Part shown: piece by piece, positions 1-5,752 of the stretch
How positions within the stretch are numbered: position 1 is the stretch's first letter
Layout of the letters: each line of letters begins with the position of its first letter
Assembly (NCBI GenBank): GCA_012510325.1
Contig: JAAZIG010000126.1
Location: forward strand, 1 to 7,379
DNA: 7,379 nucleotides
Direction: 5' to 3'
From: Bacillota bacterium
Lineage (GTDB): Bacteria > Bacillota > Dethiobacteria > DTU022
The notes under the pieces: generated by a model
What the model saw: only the letters and a program-made list of their open reading frames with translations
Database searches by the model: none
What the model was told of the DNA's origin: nothing
Translations under genes and position numbers: made by a program

Positions 1-54
1 AAAATTTGCAGTTAAACTCTCTCATTCAATTAATCTTGAAAGGGGGTTTGCTCT

Positions 55-1074
55 ATGGTCAGACATTACAGCAGCTCCGGCAGTTTCCACGGGGCCGGCA
101 AGGGAGGCGGTCGTTATCCGCAGCACTGTCCTCCGGGATTTGGGGGTCGCTACACTGTTGTTTCCGGTGATACGATGTACTATCTCGCCAAGCGTTTTGG
201 GGTCTCCCTTGATGCCCTTATCGGGGCGAATCCGCAGATTGGCGATCCGAGCATGATCTACCCGGGCGACGTGCTCTGCGTTCCCGGGGAATCCTCGGGC
301 GGTCGCGTTCCCAAGCATTGTCCTCCGGGATTTGGGGGTCGCTACACTGTTGTTTCCGGTGATACGATGTACTATCTTGCCAAGCGTTTTGGGGTTTCCC
401 TCGATGCTCTCATCGCCGCCAACCCGCAGATTGGCGATCCGAGCATGATCTACCCGGGCGATGTGCTCTGCGTTCCCGGGGGCTCCCCGGGCGGCCGCGT
501 TCCCAAGCATTGTCCACCCGGTTTTCAGGGTCGCTATACCGTTGCTCCCGGCGATACGATGTATTATCTCGCCAGGCGTTTTGGGGTTTCCCTCGATGCT
601 CTCATTGCCGCCAACCCGCAGATCAGCGATCCGAACCAGCTTTTCCCCGGCGATGTGCTCTGTGTTCCCGGGGCGGGGTTGCCCTGCCGGGAACCTTTTT
701 CCTGCCCCCATGGATTCAAGGATCGCTACACCGTGGTCCCCGGTGATACGATGAGCCAGATTGCCCAGCGCTATGGGGTTTCCCTCGATGCTCTCATTGC
801 CGCCAACCCGCAGATCAGCGATCCGAAGATAATTTTCCCCTGCGATGTGCTCTGCGTACCGGGTGCTCCGGCACCGCCGCTGCCGTGCCGCGAGCCGGCA
901 TCCTGTCCTCATGGATTCAAGGGCCGCTACACCGTGGTCCCCGGTGACACGATGAGCAAGATTGCGCAGCGCTACGGGGTTTCTCTCGATGCCCTTATCG
1001 CCGCCAACCCACAGATCAGCGATCCGAAGATAATTTTCCCCTGTGATGTGCTCTGCGTGCCCCGCCCGGCCTAA
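55..1074 (+). CDS. Five-LysM, cysteine-rich, probably spore-associated protein
   Basis: A 339-residue protein made almost entirely of five LysM domains, at about residues 32-77, 96-141, 160-205, 224-269 and 291-336. Each begins RYTV..GDTM, continues with a (R/Q)(F/Y)GVSLDALI core and ANPQI, and ends with DVLCVP. LysM domains bind N-acetylglucosamine glycans such as peptidoglycan. Each unit is preceded by a CPPGF or CPHGF linker, so cysteines flank every LysM. The N-terminus (MVRHYSSSGSFHGAGKGG) is Gly/Ser/His-rich and hydrophilic, with no signal peptide or membrane segment and no catalytic domain. SafA-type spore-coat proteins also combine LysM with no Sec signal, so a mother-cell-made spore coat or cortex-interface protein is the best inference; a non-spore wall protein is possible. 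The ATG at 55 follows a purine-rich site (GAAAGGGGG, 38-46). The gene has its own terminator and is convergent with thrC. LysM identification is secure; the spore role is inferred. Confidence 0.9.
   Translation: MVRHYSSSGSFHGAGKGGGRYPQHCPPGFGGRYTVVSGDTMYYLAKRFGVSLDALIGANPQIGDPSMIYPGDVLCVPGESSGGRVPKHCPPGFGGRYTVVSGDTMYYLAKRFGVSLDALIAANPQIGDPSMIYPGDVLCVPGGSPGGRVPKHCPPGFQGRYTVAPGDTMYYLARRFGVSLDALIAANPQISDPNQLFPGDVLCVPGAGLPCREPFSCPHGFKDRYTVVPGDTMSQIAQRYGVSLDALIAANPQISDPKIIFPCDVLCVPGAPAPPLPCREPASCPHGFKGRYTVVPGDTMSKIAQRYGVSLDALIAANPQISDPKIIFPCDVLCVPRPA
127..1062 (+). repeat. Tandem 192-201 bp coding repeats (five LysM units)
   Basis: The five LysM units are spaced 64, 64, 64 and 67 codons apart. 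At DNA level units 1 and 2 are nearly identical: positions 127-185 match 319-377 exactly over 59 bases at an offset of 192. Units 4 and 5 are also nearly identical at an offset of 201, including the shared stretch around GATCCGAAGATAATTTTCCC. Unit 3 is intermediate, with linker and N-terminal half like units 1-2 but ANPQISDP like units 4-5. The pattern suggests stepwise duplication within the gene. Units may also expand or contract by recombination. Confidence 0.9.
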
Positions 1075-1098
1075 TAAAGAGGGCTTTGTCTCGTTTTG

Positions 1099-1139
1099 CC
1101 GGGCCTGCCCCGTAGAGGGGAAAGGCCCGGTTTGCTTTT
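1099..1139 (+). terminator. Rho-independent terminator of the LysM gene
   Basis: CCGGGCCT (1099-1106) pairs with AGGCCCGG (1123-1130), and CCCC with GGGG closes the upper stem around a small loop near GTAG. The tract TTTGCTTTT follows directly. It lies 25 bases after the LysM stop. On the opposite strand the sequence after the stem is A-rich, so it should work only for the LysM transcript. Confidence 0.85.
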
Positions 1140-1169
1140 GACGGCAGCAGAGCGGAGTGGCTCCCACCG

Positions 1170-1190
1170 AAAAAGGCTATCCTGACAGCC
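1170..1190 (-). terminator. Terminator overlapping the 3' end of thrC
   Basis: On the minus strand GGCTGT (complement of 1185-1190), loop CAGG and ATAGCC (complement of 1175-1180) form a 6-bp stem containing one G-T pair, followed at once by TTTTT (complement of 1170-1174). The hairpin includes the last sense codons and the TAG stop of thrC. The stem is short, so efficiency may be moderate. Confidence 0.6.
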
Positions 1191-2676
1191 CTAAATAGTG
1201 CAGCACGCTGTCGCGAAGCTCCTCTTTTTCGATAACGGTGTGGTGGCGGATCGGCCGGCGGTGCAGCTCCCGCAGGGGAGGGGGAATGGCCAGCCCCGTT
1301 GTCTCTGCCAGAAGAGGGAGTGTCTCCAAGGCGCTCAGCCCGGCGGTGCGCTCCGGCGGCAGCAGTGCGGCAGCAACACTTTCGGCGAATTTGAACGGGC
1401 TGGCTGTGGCGGCGACGATCGTTGTAGTTGCATCGCCGGTGGCAGAACGATATTTATTGTACACCGCCAGCCCGACAGCGGTATGGGGATCGAGCAGGTA
1501 GCGATAGCGGCGGTAGGTCTGGCCGATGACAGCCTTTGTTTCCCCGTCATCGGCGCAGTCGGACCAAAAGACACCCTTGACGGCCCGCTGCAGCTCCGCT
1601 CCGATCCGGAAGGCGCCCTCCTCCTGTAAAAGGCGCATCCATCCTTTCACCCGGGCGGAATCCCGGCCGCTCAGCTCAAAGAGCAGCCTTTCCAGGTTGC
1701 TCGAGATCAGGATATCCATCGACGGAGAGATCGTGCGGTAAAAGGGGCGGTTCCGGTCGTAGGACCCTGTCCGGATAAAGTCGGTCAAAACGCAGTTCCT
1801 GTTGGCCGCGCAGATGAGGCGGTTAACGGGCAGCCCCATGCGGGCGGCGTAAAAAGCGGCCAGGATATTGCCAAAATTGCCGGTGGGAACGACGAAATTA
1901 ACCTTCTCGCCCGCTCTGATCTCGCCATTGCAGCGCAGCTTCAGATAAGCAGAGAAGTAGTAGACGATCTGCGGAAGCAGCCGGCCCCAGTTGATCGAAT
2001 TTGCCGAAGAGAATCTCAAGCCCCGGCGGAGCATCTTCTCCTTGAGCGCGCTGTCGCCGAGGAGAGCTTTGACCCCGGTCTGGGCGTGGTCGAAGTTGCC
2101 GCGCACGGCGACAACGTGAAGGTTGGCCCCTTGTTGCGTGATCATCTGCTGCCGCTGTATTTCACTGACCCCTTCCAGGGGGTAAAAGACGATCACTTTA
2201 GTGCCCGGCAGATCGCAAAACCCCTCCAGCGCCGCTTTGCCGGTGTCTCCGGAGGTGGCCACAAGGAGCACTGCGGTGTGCCTGTCGCCGGTTTTGCCCG
2301 CCGCGGTGCGCAGCAGCTGTGGCAGAAATTGGAGGGCCAGATCTTTAAAGGCGCCGGTGGGGCCGTGCCACAGTTCCATGAAAAAAAGTTCATCGGTGAG
2401 CCGATGCAGGGGGGCGACCGCGGGGTGGTCAAAAGAGGTTCCCCCGTAAGCTTTTTCGAGGATAGCGCTCATCTCTCCGGCGGAGAACTGCTCCAAAAAG
2501 GGATGAACAATTGCCGCCGCCTGCTCGGGATAGCTCCGGTCGGCCAGTTCCTCCAGGGAGACCGGGGCCCATGGGCTGGCGGGTACAAAGAGACCCCCGT
2601 CCGGCGCCAGTCCCATCAGGACCGCCTCGGCGGCAGTATAAAGCCCTTCTTCACCGCGGGTGCTGCAGTAAAGCAT
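1177..2676 (-). CDS. thrC: Threonine synthase
   Basis: Catalyses the last step of threonine biosynthesis: O-phospho-L-homoserine to L-threonine plus phosphate, a PLP-dependent cytosolic reaction. The 499-residue protein has the N-terminal STRG and L(A)PDGGLFVP segments typical of the family. Next come HGPTGAFKD with the probable PLP lysine K111, SGDTGKAALEGF (about 142-153), and FYP.EGVSEIQRQQM (about 164-178). The SSANSINWGRLLPQ block lies near 223-236, the glycine-rich cofactor phosphate loop PTGNFGN at 264-270, and DPHTAVG at 396-402. The length fits the longer E. coli/yeast-type threonine synthases rather than the short class. The ATG is preceded by GGGGAGG (complement of 2685-2691) at an 8-base spacing. 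It is monocistronic here, with no hom or thrB alongside, convergent with the LysM gene and divergent from the kinase operon. Confidence 0.95.
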   Translation of the reverse strand: MLYCSTRGEEGLYTAAEAVLMGLAPDGGLFVPASPWAPVSLEELADRSYPEQAAAIVHPFLEQFSAGEMSAILEKAYGGTSFDHPAVAPLHRLTDELFFMELWHGPTGAFKDLALQFLPQLLRTAAGKTGDRHTAVLLVATSGDTGKAALEGFCDLPGTKVIVFYPLEGVSEIQRQQMITQQGANLHVVAVRGNFDHAQTGVKALLGDSALKEKMLRRGLRFSSANSINWGRLLPQIVYYFSAYLKLRCNGEIRAGEKVNFVVPTGNFGNILAAFYAARMGLPVNRLICAANRNCVLTDFIRTGSYDRNRPFYRTISPSMDILISSNLERLLFELSGRDSARVKGWMRLLQEEGAFRIGAELQRAVKGVFWSDCADDGETKAVIGQTYRRYRYLLDPHTAVGLAVYNKYRSATGDATTTIVAATASPFKFAESVAAALLPPERTAGLSALETLPLLAETTGLAIPPPLRELHRRPIRHHTVIEKEELRDSVLHYLGLSG

Positions 2677-2684
2677 TGCACAAG

Positions 2685-2691
2685 CCTCCCC
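2685..2691 (-). promoter_or_regulatory. Ribosome binding site of thrC
   Basis: GGGGAGG on the minus strand lies 8 bases before the ATG at 2676-2674. It supports this start, which also begins the conserved STRG N-terminus. Confidence 0.8.
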
Positions 2692-2700
2692 AGGAATTTT

Positions 2701-2719
2701 TGAATAAAAGTTTTATTTA
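2701..2719 (-). repeat. AT-rich palindrome in the thrC leader
   Basis: TGAATAAAA and TTTTATTTA are 9-base arms around a single central G, with one mismatch in the arms. It lies 25-43 bases upstream of the thrC start codon, between any promoter and the ribosome binding site. The near-absent loop makes a DNA-binding operator more plausible than an RNA hairpin. No matching regulator is encoded nearby, so its role is unknown. Confidence 0.4.
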
Positions 2720-2760
2720 GGTTACCACATTATTGGCTGTTCGGGAAGGCCTCTTTCCAG

Positions 2761-2787
2761 CAGCGGCAGCAGGAGCTTGCTGCGCTG
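2761..2787. repeat. Strong GC-rich hairpin upstream of thrC
   Basis: CAGC-G-GCAGCA (2761-2771) pairs with TGCTGCGCTG (2778-2787): ten base pairs with one bulged G and a six-base loop GGAGCT. No T-run follows on either strand, so it is not a standard terminator. It lies 85-111 bases upstream of the thrC start and could be in the thrC leader or form a DNA cruciform. Function unknown. Confidence 0.4.
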
Positions 2788-2869
2788 CGGCGGGTGGTGA
2801 ACTGAGCCGCGCTCTTTGGCCCGGTGAAGTGAGAGCATTGTTTGCCATGAATGACCAATCCGAGAAAAT

Positions 2870-3229
2870 ATGGAGATAAAGCGCGCTATTTGTCGCAATA
2901 TGAATAAATTAAACCATTACGGGCCAAACGCGGCTTTTTGAATTAAAATTTAAAAGAAAGCTTGAAAATTTTCTATTTAACTGCTATACTGAATTCCAAG
3001 AAAACGTATGCGAAAATGATTTACAAGATGTTGCATCAAAACAACCTGACAGTATGCCTACACTGAGGACACTCACACCCACAGCGATTAACAGAAATAG
3101 AAATAGTGTACAGGAAGTTATACCCTTGGGCTAGATCTCGAAAAGGAAGAAGCTGGAACAGTAACTAAAATTGCTGTCTCGAGGATGGAAGAAACAGCCG
3201 GGACAGATATCGTCTATCAGCACAAATAA
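2870..3229 (+). pseudogene. Possible frameshifted small gene (relic), unknown function
   Basis: Three open stretches in successive frames can be joined. The first runs from the ATG at 2870 (MEIKRAICRNMNKLNHYG...) to the TGA at 2939. The second is open from 2913 to the TAG at 3132, 73 sense codons and including ELKFKRKLENFLFNCY. The third is open from 3107 to the TAA at 3227 and ends VSRMEETAGTDIVYQHK. Removing one T from TTTTT at 2935-2939 and adding one G to GGG at 3128-3130 would give one reading frame of about 119 residues, ending just before the kinase ribosome binding site. Codons are AT-rich, unlike the GC-rich neighbours. I recognise no family and see no good Shine-Dalgarno before 2870. 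A sigma-A-like promoter lies inside it. Chance open frames in AT-rich DNA remain a serious alternative. Confidence 0.3.
2962..2990 (+). promoter_or_regulatory. Sigma-A-like promoter for the kinase operon
   Basis: TTGAAA (2962-2967), a 17-base spacer, then TATACT (2985-2990), preceded by TGC to make an extended -10. The upstream DNA is AT-rich (2940-2960), resembling an UP element. Transcription would start near 2997 and leave a leader of about 247 bases before the kinase start at 3244. It overlaps the possible relic gene, so one of the two readings may be coincidental. Confidence 0.55.
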
Positions 3230-3234
3230 ATGTA

Positions 3235-3243
3235 GAGGAGGAG
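3235..3243 (+). promoter_or_regulatory. Ribosome binding site that decides the TTG start of the kinase
   Basis: GAGGAGGAG directly precedes the TTG at 3244. The best AGGAGG match (3236-3241) is only 2 bases from the start, while the GAGG at 3235-3238 gives a 5-base spacing. No ATG or GTG start exists in this frame between the stop at 3166 and 3244, and the first internal methionine codons fall near residues 110 and 129, so TTG is the most credible start. Confidence 0.6.
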
Positions 3244-5262
3244 TTGACCACGCTTTACTATTTCCCCGATCAGAATATAAAGGACTGCCCGAATAAGCAC
3301 TTCACCCGCCGCTGGACCGTTTTTCAGAAGTCCCTGGCCTCTATTTTGAAAGTGGCGATCGTCTGGTTCGATCCCCATGGTGAGGTGGTCTCTTTACAGG
3401 AACCCCCCGACCCGGCGGGCCATCTCAGGCAGACCGGGGCAGCTGAAGCTTATCGCGAAATTTTCCGCAGAATTTCCCGGGAACACCGGGACCTGTCAGG
3501 GATCAAAACAGTCGATCCCCTGGGATTTCCCATATCCCTGATCCGGCTCGATGATGGTGGCTACCTTCTTATGGGGGAACCTTTCAGGAGCGGCGCTCTT
3601 GGAGCTGTGCCGGTGCCTCCGGCAAAGATGAGGGCGGCGGAGGTGAGCGCTCCGGAATATGGCCGACTCCCGCAGCCGGTACTGACACCGGAGGTGATCG
3701 AGGAGCGGCTGAGCCACACCGCCGGTCTTTTCAACAAGCTCCGCCGCTATTTTGTTCGCCCCAACCTCCCGGAGCTGCTCTCCGCAGTCGGCAGGCTGGA
3801 GCAGCTCATCATCTCGGTTTGCGGCCAGGGGTACTTTAATTCCAGGGCGGTCTTTGAGCTGATCACCTCTTGTTTGATGCTCATCGCCGGGAGCGGGTGT
3901 GCCTTTACCTTCATTTATGAATATCAGGGCCAGATAGCGACGCTGTGCTGCGGTGAACAGCCGGAACTGGTTCAGGGGCTCGCTGACGAATGGAACCGGC
4001 TCGGGCAGGAGCGGGATCCGGGGAAAAGATTCGCCGACCTGATCAGCAGAAGGGCCGAAGACAAACTAAAAACAGCGGTTGAAGGGATCCTGTACCAGAA
4101 TAACGGAGCCTCTGTCTATCTGGGGCTTGTCGGAGCCGAAGGGGCCCACCTTCGAGAAGCGCTCGGTGCTCTAGTCGACTGCGCGGCGGCGGCGCTGGAG
4201 CTTTCCTCGTTCTGGGCAGGATGTCAGGAGAGCTGGAAGAAAGTCTTTGGCGCCATCAGGCAGGGCATTATCGTGGTTGACAACAGGGGTGCCATCCTGA
4301 TCATGAATTCAGCGGCGAAAAAGCTGTGCAAAGAAAGAGGGATCGCCCCGGCATTAGGCCGTCCGGTGAAGGGCTGCCGGTTGGGTCCGCAGATTGAGGA
4401 AGCGCTTCTCGGCGCCGCCGGAAGCGGTTGCAGTTTCAGGAGCAAACGCTCATCGTTCGATGAGAGCGGTGCCCCCCTCTGCCTGTGCTGGGATGTATTT
4501 CCGCTTCTGCGGGACGATGGGCAGAGCAACGGTGCGGTGCTCGTTTATGAGGATATTACTGTAACAGTGCAGCTGAAGGAAGAGATCCGGAAATGGGAGC
4601 GGCTGGCCACTGCCGGAGAGATCGCCGCCAGCCTGGCGCATGAAGTGCGCAATCCGCTGGCGACAGCAAAAGCGGCGATCCAGCTTTTGCGGATGGATAA
4701 AGCCCCGCTGAAGCGGGAAGAGCTGCTGGAGAAGCTCGATCTGGAGCTGGATCGCACCAACAGTATCCTCACCAATTTTTTAAATATCTCCAAGCCGATG
4801 CAGGATGAGAAGCTGGAGCCGGTCTTGCTGAAAGAGACACTGCAGGAGCTTCTTTTCTTTCTCAACGGTGAGGCGGTCCTCAACGAAATTGATCTCGTTG
4901 TCAGGATTCCCCCAGAAGAGCTTCCCGCGGTGCTGGGTTCGGCGAACAGCATCAAACAGGTTTGTCTGAATATCGCCCTCAATGCCATCGAAGCGATGAG
5001 CGGCGGGGGCAGGTTGACTATCTCCCTGTTCCAGAGAAAGAAGCGGGTCCATATCAGATTCGAAGACAACGGTCCGGGAATCCCGGCGGAGAATCTTGAG
5101 GCCCTGACCAGGCCGTTCTTTACCACCAAACCGGGGGGCACCGGCCTGGGTCTGGCGATATCCACCGCCATTCTGAAATCTATGGGCGGCAATCTAAACA
5201 TTGAAAGCAATGTAGGCGAGGGGACAGCGGTGGAGCTGTCCCTGCCGATCGCTGATCAGTAA
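3244..5262 (+). CDS. Soluble sensor histidine kinase (GAF-like, PAS, HisKA, HATPase)
   Basis: A 672-residue kinase with no membrane segment, so it should sense a cytoplasmic signal. Residues 30-115 form a small alpha/beta sensor-like region (VAIVWFDPHGEVV ... GYLLMGEPF) that I cannot place in a family. Residues about 180-322 look GAF-like. A PAS domain spans about 330-440 (GIIVVDNRGAILIMNSAAKK) and ends in YEDIT. HisKA carries the phospho-accepting H466 in LAHEVRNPL. The ATPase domain has the N box LNIALNAIEAM (575-585), DNGPGIP (608-614), FFTTKP (625-630) and GGTGLGLAIS (631-640). All motifs are intact. The catalytic core resembles NtrB-like and sporulation-type kinases. Translation starts at TTG. 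The receiver gene follows after 27 bases, and the pair is probably one transcript from the promoter near 2962-2990. Confidence 0.92.
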   Translation: MTTLYYFPDQNIKDCPNKHFTRRWTVFQKSLASILKVAIVWFDPHGEVVSLQEPPDPAGHLRQTGAAEAYREIFRRISREHRDLSGIKTVDPLGFPISLIRLDDGGYLLMGEPFRSGALGAVPVPPAKMRAAEVSAPEYGRLPQPVLTPEVIEERLSHTAGLFNKLRRYFVRPNLPELLSAVGRLEQLIISVCGQGYFNSRAVFELITSCLMLIAGSGCAFTFIYEYQGQIATLCCGEQPELVQGLADEWNRLGQERDPGKRFADLISRRAEDKLKTAVEGILYQNNGASVYLGLVGAEGAHLREALGALVDCAAAALELSSFWAGCQESWKKVFGAIRQGIIVVDNRGAILIMNSAAKKLCKERGIAPALGRPVKGCRLGPQIEEALLGAAGSGCSFRSKRSSFDESGAPLCLCWDVFPLLRDDGQSNGAVLVYEDITVTVQLKEEIRKWERLATAGEIAASLAHEVRNPLATAKAAIQLLRMDKAPLKREELLEKLDLELDRTNSILTNFLNISKPMQDEKLEPVLLKETLQELLFFLNGEAVLNEIDLVVRIPPEELPAVLGSANSIKQVCLNIALNAIEAMSGGGRLTISLFQRKKRVHIRFEDNGPGIPAENLEALTRPFFTTKPGGTGLGLAISTAILKSMGGNLNIESNVGEGTAVELSLPIADQ

Positions 5263-5289
5263 GCCGGATCTGCCGGAAGAGGTGAAGCG

Positions 5290-5667
5290 GTGAAGCAGAT
5301 CGATGTTGTGGTGATCGACGATAATGAGGGAATTTGTTGGGTGTTCCGGCAGGCGCTGGCCCTGTGCAAACTGAATTGCCTCACGCTGAGCGATGGAACG
5401 CAGGGGCTCGAACAGGTGATTCGCCACCGGCCCGGTCTGGTGATTATCGATATCAAGCTGGGGGCGATGAACGGGTTTGAAGTGGCCCGCCGGATCCGCC
5501 AAAACAATATTGACGCCAAGATCTTGTTTGTCACCGGGTACAGTGAAGCTATCGCTGCGGAAGAGTGGGGCGGCGATAAAAATATCCTCGGTGTTTTAGA
5601 AAAACCCTTCAATGTTGAGGAATTTCTGGAGATGGTCGCGGAGATTTTCGATCGGCCACTCTGCTGA
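5290..5667 (+). CDS. Single-domain response regulator, Spo0F-like
   Basis: A 125-residue protein that is only a receiver domain. It shows the acidic pair D10-D11, phospho-accepting D54 in IIDIKLG, T82 in VTGY and K105 in LEKPF. These positions almost coincide with Bacillus subtilis Spo0F (D10, D11, D54, T82, K104), and DDNEGI resembles Spo0F's DDQYGI. The residue three before the conserved Lys is V102, not the aromatic switch residue of CheY; Spo0F also lacks an aromatic there. With no output domain it should relay phosphate to another protein or act by binding. It starts with GTG after an AGAGGTGA site (5278-5285), 27 bases after the kinase stop, so the kinase is its expected donor. A CheY-like or other stand-alone regulator is the alternative; assignment to sporulation is inference. 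Confidence 0.9.
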   Translation: MKQIDVVVIDDNEGICWVFRQALALCKLNCLTLSDGTQGLEQVIRHRPGLVIIDIKLGAMNGFEVARRIRQNNIDAKILFVTGYSEAIAAEEWGGDKNILGVLEKPFNVEEFLEMVAEIFDRPLC

Positions 5668-5680
5668 GGAGAAAGCCCCG

Positions 5681-5698
5681 ACCGGCCCGGTTACTTTT
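5681..5698 (+). terminator. Weak candidate terminator after the regulator
   Basis: ACCG-GCC-CGGT (5681-5691) is a short GC stem followed by TACTTTT, 13 bases after the regulator stop. The stem has only about four base pairs, so termination would be partial and read-through into the hydrolase gene is possible. Confidence 0.3.
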
Positions 5699-5724
5699 AC
5701 AAAAAAGTGAGTTTGGGGTAAAAT
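5696..5724 (+). promoter_or_regulatory. Sigma-A-like promoter of the UPF0173 hydrolase gene
   Basis: TTTACA (5696-5701), a 17-base spacer and TAAAAT (5719-5724), each one mismatch from consensus. Transcription would start near 5731, giving a leader of about 22 bases. Confidence 0.6.
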
Positions 5725-5739
5725 GGAGGTGGAATAACT

Positions 5740-5748
5740 AAAGGAGGT
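5740..5748 (+). promoter_or_regulatory. Ribosome binding site of the UPF0173 hydrolase
   Basis: AAAGGAGGT, nearly the full anti-Shine-Dalgarno complement, ends 4 bases before the ATG at 5753. It is the strongest site in the window and suggests good expression. Confidence 0.85.
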
Positions 5749-5752
5749 TGCC

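Larger units (their letters stand above)
2677..2869. other. Divergent intergenic region, thrC side
   Basis: This stretch holds the thrC ribosome binding site, the AT palindrome and a GC hairpin. I found no convincing -35/-10 pair for thrC: candidate -10 sequences such as TAACCT or TAATGT on the minus strand lack a good partner. No T-box or other recognisable riboswitch core was seen on the minus strand. No coding sequence is supported here. Confidence 0.5.

Noticed and set aside
1..30. AAAATTT ... CATTCAAT as a SigE-type sporulation promoter for the LysM gene
   Set aside because: CATTCAAT is close to the CATANNNT -10, but the -35 match is poor and the predicted start would lie almost on the ribosome binding site; too little upstream sequence is visible.
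127..1062. Regular direct repeats considered as CRISPR or a satellite array
   Set aside because: The period is 192-201 bases, the repeats are in frame, and each encodes a full LysM domain; there are no short repeat/unique spacer units.
22..1167. Long open frame on the minus strand opposite the LysM gene, with its own internal repeats
   Set aside because: It is the shadow of the tandem LysM repeats: the repeated translation only mirrors the repeated DNA. It shows no known domain and crosses the LysM terminator.
2086..2703. Plus-strand open frame of 205 codons opposite thrC
   Set aside because: It is the complement of the conserved thrC N-terminal half and has no domain or ribosome binding site of its own.
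2792..2811. GGGTGG...GCCGCG on the plus strand, resembling a T-box core
   Set aside because: A 7-base insertion splits the core, it points away from thrC, the space for a Stem I is occupied by the thrC start, and no terminator/antiterminator pair follows.
3016..3066. Short leader peptide MIYKMLHQNNLTVCLH
   Set aside because: It has no Shine-Dalgarno, no run of regulatory codons and no following attenuator hairpin.
4545..5210. Open frame of 221 codons on the minus strand inside the kinase gene
   Set aside because: It lies opposite the highly conserved HisKA and ATPase domains, is serine/arginine-rich as is typical of antisense shadow frames, and has no recognisable domain.
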